NCBI RefSeq assembly: GCF_030864355.1
Contig: NC_083394.1
Span: 310,001 to 374,000 of the forward strand
Reading direction: 5' to 3'
Length of the DNA: 64,000 nucleotides
Origin: Cutaneotrichosporon cavernicola
Taxonomy: Eukaryota; Basidiomycota; Tremellomycetes; Trichosporonales; Trichosporonaceae
Both the position numbers and the translations under genes were made by a program. The notes beneath the pieces are model-generated. The model saw only the letters and a program-made list of their open reading frames with translations, made no database searches and was not told the DNA's origin. How positions within the stretch are numbered: position 1 is the first letter of the stretch; the number at the start of each line of letters is the position of its first letter. Shown piece by piece: positions 46,416-58,100 of this stretch.

Positions 46416-46825
46416 CTTTGTCATAGGAGTTGTATGTATCGATGTGCTCTAGAACCAATTGCACACACTATCGCGCCACCCGCGGCGTCGACAAGCTCCG
46501 CATGCTCTTCATCGCACGTTCGAACGACCTCCCTCATTAGTGATTGGTGAGCACATATCTACCTTACGTAAGGTTCTCTTGTAACTTGTCCTCCTGATAT
46601 CAGAACCTCGACCTCGTGCGTTGCCGAACTCACGAGCGGCAACATCCATTGCATACACAGCATCTACGTCCTTTGCCATGACGACGCAATGGGTCTCTTC
46701 CAGCCATCGCTAGGTCGATCCGATAGCACTCAGGTGGCAGACGACGTTGTTGGCCCTCGCTCCACCCCCAACGCCTCACGCCTTCCCTTGGGCCAAAAGG
46801 TTTGCCCAACTCCAGCTGAGCTGCC
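46416..46825. other. Intergenic between RPD3 and tRNA-Arg
   Basis: About 410 bp with no gene seen. A TTTT on the minus strand at about 46796-46799, some 27 nt past the tRNA 3' end, could end Pol III transcription. Confidence 0.5.
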
Positions 46826-46912
46826 AGGTCATGACGGGGATCGAACCCGCAATCTCCTGATGCGACGAGGAGTAATTCGTAGTCAGACGCGATGCCATTT
46901 CGCCACACGACC
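46826..46912 (-). tRNA. tRNA-Arg(ACG) with a 15-nt intron
   Basis: On the minus strand the acceptor stem GGTCGTG pairs with CATGACC. The D arm is GCGA/TCGC, the anticodon stem TCTGA/TCAGG with loop CTACGAA, and the T arm GCGGG-TTCGATC-CCCGT. The loop is interrupted one base 3' of the anticodon by ATTACTCCTCGTCGC (46862-46876), the canonical tRNA intron position. Anticodon ACG decodes CGN arginine codons after A34-to-inosine editing. Internal boxes are TGGCGAAATGGC (A) and GGTTCGATCCC (B). The CCA end is not encoded. Confidence 0.92.
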
Positions 46913-49900
46913 CTGGTGGTTGAGGTGATTTCAAGAAGAGATAGGCTCGCGCGCACGAACTATCCAGAGCACAGAACTGGTCTCTCACACCAGGAGGAAG
47001 AAGGCTGCAGCCTAGCTTGTGACGAGAGCCGATTAGAGCGCTTGGGATATGATTGGAATCGAGCTTGAGGAAGGACAGCCTGCGCTGAGATGTGGTGGAA
47101 GAGTGCTTTAGCCCCGGAGCAGCTTGCAAGCCATTGCCAGTTTATCCTACGAGGACATTGCAGATCATCTGAGCAGTTGGTTTTGGACTTGTGAGTGAAT
47201 CTTGTCAGTTCTAATATCGAGTCGAGGTGGTGGACCGGTGGCAGGGAGGAGGTTGCTGGTCACCGTGAAGGTCAACGCACCTGGGAATAGTGCACGAGCA
47301 TGTCACCGACTCCGAAGCTGGCTCTCGATCTCGTGTCGCTCCATCCTAGTTCGGAGGTTCGGAGCTCGCTGGAGCCTGCTGACGCATCGCCACAAGCATC
47401 GCGTGTTCGGAGGTCACAACTCGGGGTCGATGCCGTACTCCCTGCCCAGAAGTTGGCCTCGGGTCAGTGACGCATCCTGGCCCTGCGTCCCTGGACCAGC
47501 AACGCCCACGATGTATCCATCAACTTCTCCGGATCGTTGGCCGTTGATGCATTCTGAAAGGGCATGCCAAAGGCGCTTGTGTCCAGGAAGGCAGTGATCG
47601 AGGCGTGCTGCGGAATTTTTGGCGTTAGGGAGAGGGTCCTGGTTGAGCACTGTCCATCAATCTCCGATCTTCAAGGAGGCGTTCCAGCCCCAATGGCGCA
47701 GGAACACCGTGGCGCGGGAAAACCGGAACAGCCTCGAAGACGCTGGCTAGCCACCGACCGAGATGAAGGGATAGTGAGGGAGGGGAAGGGAGTGTCGAGG
47801 GCGTGTGGCGGCGTCGGAGGGTCAAGAGGGGCGCAGGGTCGCGGGGAAGTGTGGCGGTGGCGTCCGGAAGGACTGAAATGAGGGGGCACGAAGGCGTTTG
47901 CAATGTCGACGCGTCTCCGTGAGGTGGACGCGGAGAAATGGAGTTGGCGATGATGAATTGTGAGAATGGGCACCTGGGGCGAAATGGAACCACGTCCGCC
48001 AAGGGTCTGTTGTGCGCATTAATGGCCCCTGGCCGCCATATCACAACAACATAGGCGATGGCGTTCGAGTCTCCCCTCTGGACGCGATCTCAGGGGATTA
48101 TTCCCGCCTGAAGTGGAAGCGACTTGGTATCAGCGCTGCGACGAGCAGCTCGAGCTCGATGTTCGGCACGACAACCTATTCTGTACCTCGTCTTCTACCC
48201 TCGCGTCCTCAGCTCGCTCTCACATCCAGGACGCTTTCTGGGTCTCCGAAGCCACCAACCTCCTCTTTATGAAGTCGGATGGCGCAAGTGTCATTCCCCG
48301 AGCAAGGAAGGTGGTGGAATGATAGGCATCCAAACGGTACTCGTCGCCCGTCGCTTGAAGTCCCTTGCATCCCTTTCGGCAAATGGAATACCAATGCACA
48401 TAGCGTTGGAGGCTCCTCCGATAGAGCTCTCTCTCCAGAGAAGTGTGTTGCGATGGGGAGAGTCAGGGAGGGAGAATGTCGTGGATGGTCAAATGTCAGA
48501 AAAGATGCGGTAGGTGGAGAAGAGCATGACGCCAGGTTATACACAGGCCCTCAATGTTCAATCGGCCAGCGAATTCCTCTTCAAGGCCACCTTGCAACCC
48601 GCACCATATTTTACTCTGCAGATCCGGCCTGTGCCGCTGGCTATCATGAGATGAGGATGGACACCATCGCTGCAGCGTTTCGACTCTGCCCCACTCTGTG
48701 ACACCGAATCTGCCCAGTTCCAACTCGACCTTGCCCAAGTCGAAGGACACCCCTCCCACCACTCAGCCAACCGCTTCTTCCATCACTTGAGGGTTCCCTT
48801 TCCCACTAGTACACACTCTTTGTCCAAAGGAACGCGAGGATCTCAGGACAAAGCACTACTCAAACTCGCTGTGACAGGTCCCACAGGTACAGCACAGAGG
48901 ACAGGCACAAAAAGGGATAGGGTCCCTAACCCCCACCTAAGCCATCCTGCACGCTATGTCACTCTGGAGTTGCTCCAGCTTCTTGGTTAACGAGAGATGC
49001 GGGCGGGCGTTGTGGTGAGACTTAGCGATTGGCAAACGGGAGAGTGAGCGGGAGGATCGGTGACACGACTTAGGGGTCTTTGACACTGAGGCACCTCAGG
49101 CACGTCGTCGTGGTTCCTCGTGTGAGTGCCACCCGCCTGACTCCCTACGTGATGCGAGGACAAACGCCACATACATATTGTTGTGGACACGTTGACCGGC
49201 GCTGGTGGCGGCGGGACGATACCGAAGGCATTGAGAAATGGTAAACATGCTGGTGGATGTGGATGCTGGTTGGGAGATGAGTGCTGGCAGTGACGGGGGG
49301 TCGGGGACCGGGAGCGCCGGTTAATTACACCGGCAGGCGCCACTGACGACATGCTACATACTCCACGTACAGAAGCTGAGGGTGGAAAATGCTGAGTGGC
49401 TCAGTAAAACGGGGGCTCGCTGTCTCAAGACGCTGCGACTCTGAGAAATCGTCCAGTGGCCGCTGCCATTGTCTCACGGCCAGCTGCTGATCTGCTGAGC
49501 GGGTCTGGACCACGACAGGCCTGTGAAGTCTGTGGTACTGACAGAGGTGAGCCAAGTGGGCTTACAGGGAGGCAGTTGGCATTTCTTGATTCCCAGAGAG
49601 GTGTAGCCTCGACTTGCAGGAAACGAAAGCTGTTGAATTGCACTCTGAACGGCGAAACATGGTGACACAGGGGGGAGGACGACCTCGCGTGGTCCAGCTG
49701 GAGATGTGAAGCGAGTGTCACTGCGAGTCTCAGTAATGAAATGTTGAATTAGGTGAATGGAGAATTGGTGGCGTTGGCATCCTCCCTTTGCGAGATACCT
49801 CCGTCACTCACATAGCCCTGTCAAGAGCCGGAATGGCTCACGCATTCATACATTACCCATTTTATCTCCTGGTCTTGCCCTGCCTGGAGAACTGGGCGGT

Positions 49901-51179
49901 TGGCTAAAAAGCGCAGCAGAAACAGCGATGGAAGCGGCCAACGTCGACCTGGGGGTGCACCATCTGCCCACTTCGGACACCACCTGGTTGAAGGATCTGC
50001 TGGTCCCGCCACCGGCACTGGGCCTTCGCTTCCTTCATTGAGAGCCTTTTGAAAAGCCGTCCTGCCCATGGTTACTCACTGCATGGACGGATGGTCTCAG
50101 CAGAGACGAGATATTAGATGGACCCGTCATCCTGCGACTCCTGTCTACACCGCGCCCGAGCCGCTGCCTGCCCTCGCCACTAGTAATCGTGTTATTCAGA
50201 GACCTCTTATAGGCCTCACTCCTCCTCCTCCTCTTGCAGTGTCTCACAACAGGTTCCATACAGGGCACTACATGTTGCATGTGCGGTCAACACCTCGAGT
50301 TGGAGTAGAACGGCTCCGTGCCTGGTCAAGGCGACTGCCACCGTCGCCAACGACCTGGCCATCTGGGTCCTGGAGCTCTCCGCTATCGTCGGAGTTGGTG
50401 CAAACGGCGGCTGAATTATTCCTCATGCAACGTCGCTCACTAATAGATTACCTGCACAATCGTATCTGCATCAAACGCTTCTGGGACTTTGGGAGCTGCA
50501 GAGCTTTCAATACCCTGAGTGGCTTCGGCTTCCCACCCACTCTCTACCCTGTGTGTTTGATGCCTTGTGTTCCAGTCTTGGTTAGGAGAACAAATACGAC
50601 AGACACGCCGCCACCGATCTGGGCGAGCAAGAAGACCTTCAGCCGCGCCTTTAAGAGTGCTCCTGTACCTTGATGGGGCTGCGAAGGTACGAAATGCTCA
50701 CAGCGAGACTCAGCTATGTTGCTCAAAATTCAGCTAGTCGGTGATACGTGACTACTATTCTGCCAAATAGTAGGCAGTGGCCTAAATCTTGACCACGATC
50801 ACTCACAGCATCTTCTGAGGCCGACAGCGGAGGGGGTTGGAAATCGATATTCTGTTCCTAAGATGGAACACGTTCACTAACCAGTGGTACTATCGAAAGT
50901 GGAGGCAGGTTCATTAACGCCTCTAAGTGGACGCAATGAGGAGAACAGCACCATCAACACTGATAGCGAGCGAGACGCTGAAGCCTAAGCGGACGGGCTG
51001 TGAGAGTGCGTTTTTGTCGAATACTGTAGAAGCTGACTACCCTTGAAGAAAATTAACGGGACGCCTTCATTTCCAACGGGCCTCAGTCCTACTCCTCCCT
51101 AGGCAATCGACGAATACAATGGTTACCCTCTGTGCCCGCTCATGCGGCGTTCCAATAGGGAGGGCCTCGGGTGAAGAAC

Positions 51180-52402
51180 GTCACGAGTTCGAACGGTCTC
51201 TGATGGCGTAGTTGGTCGGAATGGTCTGGATAGGGGAAGCGAATGGCAGCCGTTGAAGAGACAGCAGTGGCTTATGGCGGCTGAGCCTGAGATGTACAGC
51301 GCTGTCCCGGCGAGAAGCGATCTTACGCAGTAGGGCATTCGTGCATAGCTGCTGGAGAGAGCAGGGAAGCATGTGGGTTTCGTCAGATGAGAATCGACGT
51401 ACTGGTTTTTTTGACACCACTGTGTCATGTCCAGCCAACGGCGCGACCTCGTCTGGAGCTATATCAAATCCTGGATGGCAACGTACCAGTCAAGGCAGTC
51501 AAGGTTTGCAGGTTGCTGGAACCAAACTGGCTGGCCACAACCAGAAAGCTTCCCCTCGCCTCCGTGTCGGCCATGTGCCCCATTGCATATCATACCTTGA
51601 ACGGATGGAGATTCCACCACGGACAACTGAGTCACCAGCGTAGGTAACATTGCTTACCTCGTCGCCACATTCATGAGTCACAATGCGCAGATCGCTGATA
51701 AGCACCGGCCCATTATCCCGGCGATCGCGGAGGTTATCAATTTGCCGGTGAGGATCACTTCTGGATATTTCCGGCACTTGACCTCAGGGGGAAACTGACG
51801 AGTTCAGGACTGGTAACCTCACACTACCGTACGATGGCTGGCGCGTGTCGTTACGCGGACGCCGCCATTGTTCTCTCGTCACCGTGTGACGCCGCAGGGA
51901 CCCTTTCAGCGTCACCTGCCGTTAACGTCGCGACACCCTACAGTGTCTGTCTCCAGACTTGAATGTGTCGTTGAAGGGGTAGTACGAAGCCGGTCCGTAC
52001 AGCCGAGGGTCAGCGTTTCAGGTGCCGGCGCCAGCACAGGGGACTGTGTCAGGTCACCAGACTGTCGGGCGGGGTGTCGGAGAGATTGCCCTGTCTGGTT
52101 CATCGCTTGTATATGCTGGACCCAGGAGGCGAGCCAAGGGGTATTTGTTAGTCAGATGCTAGGTGTGGTAGACTTTGATGAGGGCTGGAATAGACCTGGT
52201 CACTGTAAACTGGTCACGTAATGGTTTTTGCGGAACGAGCCCTGGTGGTCTCACCTGCAGGATTAGCATCGGTGTACACGTGACGATCTCGGTCTCTTGT
52301 TTGAATGAGCCCCATGTCGCAGATGGAGTTGAAAAGCCCAATGTCCACTCTTGTTGTTCCCGTTCCTGTCCGCTAACTTGTTGGCGACACTGAATTTCAT
52401 CG
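51180..52402 (-). other. Possible velvet-like coding remnant (weak)
   Basis: On the minus strand at about 52255-52400 the frame reads WTLGFSTPSATWG, then TCTPMLILQ followed by a gtgaga donor. This aligns without gaps to RITPIQHPTDGAA ... LTPPLILQ of the intact velvet gene at 57.3-58.1 kb. Further along, about 51655-51760 reads DNGPVLISDLRIVTHECGDE, then a 31-nt candidate intron (gtaagc to gtgactcag) and LSVVESPSV. The remaining velvet strands are not found in order, and the gap between the two parts is about 500 bp. It could be a diverged or decayed paralogue, or a chance resemblance. Confidence 0.2.
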
Positions 52403-55400
52403 CTCAATAGCAGAGTGTGCTAGTTCGCTTGCTCACTGATCAGACATGCACGAACATATCATGCATGTGCGAATCTGGCCGGCGACGGTTGAGCCAACAG
52501 ATCATTTTGACTTCCGTGCACGTTGGGTCGCGATGTTCAAGTCATACAGGCGCGTTTTCGGATTCCCCGAACACAAATTGCGCGGCCTGACGGGTGGAGG
52601 TTGAATGTCTTGCCTTCGAAGCAATGGTAGGGGTCGACATGGGAGTCCAATGAAGGAGGAGAGCGCGGTGGTACCGCCAAGAGCTGAGGAGTTGATGATC
52701 AGCTTTGCCTGCCCAACTGCCTTAGCGACAAAGATCCCGGTGACGACAGGACTGTGTGAACGGTGACGCTGTTCACATTCGTAGGTCCCAAGATGAGGGA
52801 CGACTGTAGTCGGATGAGTAGAGAACACCACAACGAAGGGCGGACAGGAGGGAGAAGGAATATCGGTGCAGGTCGTGTTCGGTTGGTCTGCGATTAGCCT
52901 CAGAACCCACCATAGAAGCTGCGGGTTGGTAGAGATTCCAGGCGTCCTCGAGATGGAGACCTGGGTGGCAAAAAATTCATGTATGTCGAGTTGGTGGTCC
53001 GGATGGCGTAGGCAGCAAATGGGACACTGTTGACACGGCTGACTCTGGGATTCTTGGATCCTCCTGTCGAGATGTCGAGCGCCTGCGGTTGAACTTTTGT
53101 CTTTACCGATAAATTGGGTTACCGCAGATAGCTCCCCCATGCACCTCCCAGCCGAAGGGGGCTCTGGATTGTGAAGAGCTGGAAAGAGATACCAGTGGGA
53201 GGATAAGGGTCGGACAGACGTTCAGGGTGGAATGAGATCCAGCCTATGGTGAGTGCGCCCGAGTGGGGTAATGCGCAGTGCAGAGAAAGCACTGCCAGAT
53301 GCCTAGAGGACATGGACGTCTTGGTGCCGTGAGTGAGAGACGTTGGTGGTGTTTGTGTTGATGTTGGCAAGGATGTTGACAACTCAGTACGCTACCCGCG
53401 ATACTGAGTCACCAAACCCAACAGACTGAAGTGGTTAAGGCGCCCCTGACGTCTTGTCCCCGACCTCGTAAACGCGCACTATGAGCGGATGGAAGCCAAC
53501 GAGATTTGCGGCATGACGGATCGTAAAGGCGCCATGGAACGAACTGCGAGGAGGGGCCTTGTGGACACCGCGAAGGCAGTCCCTTGGACATCGTCTCGAA
53601 CGGCTCGTTCGCCCATAGGTTGTTAGCTCTGGAGTATTCTCCAACCTGCTAGAGGCGAGATCATACACAAAGAGGCAGAACAAGGAAATGGGTCACCGAT
53701 GGCAGATGAGCAGGTGGAGAGGGAACGAGGATGGCTGGATGCACGACTTGCTTATCCCGGTGGTCGAGAGGAGCTGCGCAGTGGGGCAGGTACCGCTTGG
53801 CGCATTTAATTTAGCGCAGATCTGCCCTCGCTCTCTGGCCTGGGTGACACGCCGCTACTCGCTGTCCTTTAGGGCTCCATGTTGAGTGGCGGAACTCAAA
53901 GCCGCAGGTCTAAGTGTGGTGTTCAGCCCGATTCAGTAGTGTTGAATCTGCCATGTAAGCTCGGAACCTAGAATGGAGAATGCCCTACCGGTATAGCACA
54001 TGCATTGCGGACATCATGACTCCGGGGGCGGGTAAATGGCAGGGACGAACACGGTTGGTGGGCCGACGACGCTCGCGCCGTTGACGTCGGTGGCGCTCAA
54101 GGTTGATAGGACGCCACACCGAAAATGGATTGGCAAGGCAGGTAAAAGGACGCCGCGACAAAATGCGTTGAATACCTTACCTTGAATGGGTTCTGTTTAT
54201 GTGATCAGGCCGAGCCTGATGTCGGGGAGGTTGAGAGCGGAGGGGCGGGGAAGCGCCAGTGATGAAGCCAGTCCCTCGGGGAACGCCGCCTGAATGGGCC
54301 CGAACTCCTGCCCACACACTCAACACCCCCTGGCCCCGAAATTGCGATCGTTCGAGCTGGTGAAACAGCCCGGTCCACTCGGGCTGTGGACGGGCTCGGG
54401 TGGCGTGATTCGTGATGGGGAAGCGTCCACGACACGGCCAAGGGCTACAGCGCGATCGATCAGGAGAGGTGGAGAGGCTGTGAATGGGCTTGTCCATGAG
54501 AGTGGAATCGTTCCCAAGTAAGATACGTCAGTGATTCTTCCTGTCCTGTCGGCCGCGCGTTGAAAACACCAAGAGGGAATCGCAATTTAGGTGGTGGCGA
54601 AAGGCGATGAGGGTGGTGGGATAATGAATCTCTCCAACCCGATAGGGGCTGGTCGAGCTCGAGGGTGATAAACAAGTTGTCTTTGGTGAGACCCAGCGGG
54701 GCGCGGCGCTTGAGCACGACGGTTGGGCACTCGGGGACACCGCCATCGACAACAGGAGCACAGGAAGGCGAAACACGGGCTCACGGGTCCGGGTGGTCAC
54801 GCCTCATTGCGGGCTGGAGGGCGGTCGCCCCATGGGCCACAAATTGGGCGGCATCGAGGCTAGAGTTACTCGCCATGATCAGATAACGTGTTGAGATGTA
54901 GTGTTTAATGGTAAGAAGAACAAGGAGGACGAGGACAACGACGAGATGGGAGCAGCCTGGGACAAAGCCGGTCCTGTTTCAATGCCGGCGTGCCTGGCCT
55001 GAGCCACACTCCCGGGTGACAGACAGCGGAACCGGGCTCACGTCGCTGCAACGATGCTGTGCTACGCAAGCGGTGTTACCCATACTGGACAGAGACGCTC
55101 GGCGAAACACTGAATGGGGTCAGAGGTCAGAGATGGAGGACGGGATGAAGGTTTGGTTGCGCTTGTCGTGTGCCACCGTCAAAACGCCCAGCGATCGGCG
55201 AACGCCATATTCGGGGACCAGTTGCGCCACCGGCCGCCTCGGCTGTTTGAATCAATCAATCAATTGAATGGTTGCTGGGTACGAGACCAGGCCAACCTGA
55301 ATTATTCATGCTTTCAATTCACAATATCACCCGCTCTTGGCAGTGTGCTGCCTGGTCGCTTGAAGCGGCCAAACCTCCGTTGGGAGATGACTCTTCGATC

Positions 55401-56613
55401 TGCGGCGGGTCACTGCCCGATCACTCCAGCTACCTATGTTGAGGTGATTTTGCCTGCCTTCTCTGGGGCTCTGAACGTACAGCGGTAAATATGGGAGTGG
55501 AGAATGTGTGGCTGCCGAGCGCAAGAGTGGACAACGTCTCTATCAGCGATGGCAACGTGCTGGCCCTGATAGAGGCTGTTGGGAGGGAATGCCTGATCAC
55601 AATGGTTTGCGGCGTCACAGCTTCCGACTGCAACTCCCTGCGTCCCAAGCAAAGTCGCATGGGTTCTCAGCATCTTGGCGCGGAGAACCACCGAGGGACT
55701 GTGCAATCAGTGGCTCAAGTGCCTGACCCGCCTCCGAGCTACCACCTTCCCACCTTGCATCCAAGGTCCACTTGTCCCACGCCTCTCTGCCACCTGGCTC
55801 ACGTCACAAAAGGGGGTAAACATCGAACCTGTGATCGGTGGACGCTGTCATTGCTCGTGTCTCGTCTGCTGGCTGCTGGCAAAAAGAGTGCCTCCGACCT
55901 CGTGCTGCGACGATCTCCCGACCTGACCCAGGAAGCTGGGTCCCTGACCCCCACTAACAACCCAACCCCCGTGGCCGCCGTGACGTTGGGTCGGGTCAGA
56001 CTGCCGTACATCTTCCCCGATTCCGTACCGTGCCTCTTCAGCGTTGTTATGAGCTGGCCCTACACTCGCCATTAGCCCGCTCCAGACCACATGACGCCGC
56101 CAGGGCCGTTACGTTCGCGCGGGTCCAGCGATCCATTACACAACGTGCTGCCACAATCGTTCTCAACTCCTACCGCTCCTGTAGAGTCGGCCAATTTCGG
56201 AACGGAAACAAGCGAGAAGGAAGACCTTCAGGTCCGGTCAAAGGCACGGAGCCCAGTAGCGCGGAAGCAGGTCTCCCAGCCGGTCGAGGGTCGAAGGATG
56301 AGCTCGCAACTGTGCTGGAATTAGGGTGGAGCGTGCGTGGCCACTCATCTGCAGGCCCAAGCGGCTGGACAGCACACCTTACTAACCCTGGCGCTTTGGC
56401 GATGGGCAAGTCAAGGACGCCACAGTTCTAGGATGGTGGATGCCACGCCAAACCAGTTCCTTACAGCTACGCTCACTTGTGTCTAGAAGCCCCTGTTCCA
56501 GGTCGTTTCACACTGGCACAACAAGCCGCGACCCTAGGAACGATGCAGGGCTGCAGACAATGGGCGGCCAGCGAGGGGAGGGGTCGCTGTCAAGCCAAAT
56601 CACTTGAACTTGC

Positions 56614-56657
56614 TTTGGGCGTAACTTGCGTTGGGCCTAACCTGCGTTGGGCGTAAG
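56614..56657. repeat. Short tandem repeat, about 16-bp unit
   Basis: Three imperfect copies of a unit near TTGGGCGTAACTTGCG. Confidence 0.7.
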
Positions 56658-57270
56658 GGATGCAATTATCAGGACAAAATGAGGCAGTCTTACAGCGGCA
56701 CCGCAAGAATCCAGCAGCCAACGCCACACTCCGACTTACCCAGAAACCTGGTCGTGTTCTCCCTCGAACGCTCGTACGTGATGAGGACAGATCGGTTGAT
56801 GACCATGGAGAATGACATTTTGCAGTAATTTCTGGCCACCTCGGATTCACCCAGGGGCCATTCTATAGGTCACCACGCGCACCAGCGCCTAGAGTGTCCA
56901 GCCCATTATATACAGGTTTCGACGGAAGATAACGAGGATAGGGTTGGAGATTCTATGATGCTAGTGCGATACAAAAAAGATCTCGTAGATGGTACAGGGG
57001 AAGCAAGCGGGGGTAACAGTGCTAATGGTAGTTGGGAGAGCCACCCGCGTGACAGGAAGGAGAGTGTGTGCTAGTGGGGCGCTTGGTGCGGTCGTTGAAG
57101 AGGAACAGCAGTGGCTCAATGCGCATATCAGGCAGACGTGGGTATCGATCAGGCGAGGAGGTATCTTCTCGGAGCCCAAAACGGATGGTTGGTCAAAGGC
57201 GCGTGGGGGAAAGGAGACGAGGGAGGAGATCTAATCAGTGGGGCAGACAGTTCGCCAACACGGAAGTGCG

Positions 57271-58100
57271 CTACCCTTCTGGCCAGAACTCGAGGAGAGT
57301 CCCCATTTCGAGGTTTGGAACGACTCCTTGTTCGGCAAAGTGGCGTGTCATTTCGGTAGTCGCTTGGGCTTCAGTCACTCGTCTCAGCATCCGCGACGAA
57401 TCTGTCGGCCATGCAACTTACCAGGGGCCGTGAACTGCTCGCGGAGGTAGACGGTAAAGTGGTTCGTCACGCAAAAGTCAAGGTACTCGCCACTAGAGAG
57501 TCGCGTCAGCATCGATTCGCGAGCGCAAGTTTGACAAGACTCACCCATTCAGAGGCATCAGCACACATTTTAAACGAAATGTGCCAGGGTATGCCACTCC
57601 AATGTCTGGAAACACCAAATAGACGCCTGGATGGCCTGTTTGAGACTCCATCTCGTACGGAGTCGAGATTGTCGAGCCTACGAGTGTATTGGTGATGATA
57701 TTTGAATCTGGCACCCGAACGCGGGACCGGTCCTCCCCGTCGACAGCCTGGAGCGTGATCGTACACACCATCGACGACAACGAGTCTGATCTGATCATGT
57801 TAGTATATATGGAACTGCAATGCCAGCAGTTTTGCACTCACGGGATAATCAGTCTATTGTCTCTGTCCCAGGTGTCGAGTTGCAGAATTAACGGGGGCGT
57901 CAACGCAATACGCGACAACGGTTGCCTCTCAAAAGCTGCCCCATCCGTTGGATGCTGGATGGGGGTGATCCTGTATCTGCTGTTCATGTCAGCGGCTGTC
58001 GAGTCTTGTGCCACTAGGCTAAGAGCCACACTCACCGCCCATCCTGGGCGAAATTGTGAGGACCGTCCGGGTCGATTTCTTGTTGCTCGCCGATGTTCAT
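57271..58100 (-). CDS. Velvet-domain regulatory protein
   Basis: Five exons (58036-58100, 57842-57976, 57545-57790, 57422-57492, 57271-57377) give 207 aa in one consistent frame; the introns are 59, 51, 52 and 44 nt. After MNIGEQQEIDPDG the velvet fold begins: RYRITPIQHP, LTPPLILQLDTWDRDNRL, SSMVCTITLQAVDGED, NTLVGSTISTPYEMES, GVYLVFPDIGVAYPGTFRLKCVL, LDFCVTNHFTVYLREQF, then TTEMTRHFAEQGV close to the C terminus. These match the VelB/VosA/VeA order, including the F-PD and final T-x-F-A-x-QG segments. Velvet proteins are nuclear, NF-kappaB-like DNA-binding factors that control development and secondary metabolism in fungi. The protein is almost only the domain, short for the family. The last acceptor (cgag) is the least certain join; a second acceptor 8 nt on is not in conflict with the frame downstream. 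Confidence 0.8.

Larger units (their letters stand above)
46913..57270. other. 10-kb gene-poor tract, left part
   Basis: No gene could be supported here. The open frames are short (the longest about 200 codons, at 50068-50673 on + and 52502-53140 on -), overlap on both strands and contain no domain I recognise. Coding-quality structure as in the first 46 kb is absent. Possible small spliced exons exist, for example a weak velvet-like trace at 51.2-52.4 kb. A short tandem repeat with unit near CGTTGGGCGTAACTTG lies at 56614-56657. No transposon, LTR or reverse-transcriptase motif was recognised. Confidence 0.5.

Noticed and set aside
50068..50673. 201-codon plus-strand ORF
   Set aside because: No motif, uneven composition, and no splice-linked neighbours; not enough to call a gene.
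52502..53140. 212-codon minus-strand ORF next to the velvet-like trace
   Set aside because: Considered as another velvet paralogue, but no ordered match to the velvet strands could be made.
54500..54890. Minus-strand peptide with RRAPLGLTKDNLFITLELD
   Set aside because: It looks coding but an in-frame TGA separates it from the upstream Met and only an implausible 21-nt intron would remove it; no family recognised.
55491..56075. 194-codon plus-strand ORF beginning MGVENVWLPSARVDN
   Set aside because: The start looks protein-like but the rest is low quality and the opposite strand is equally open.
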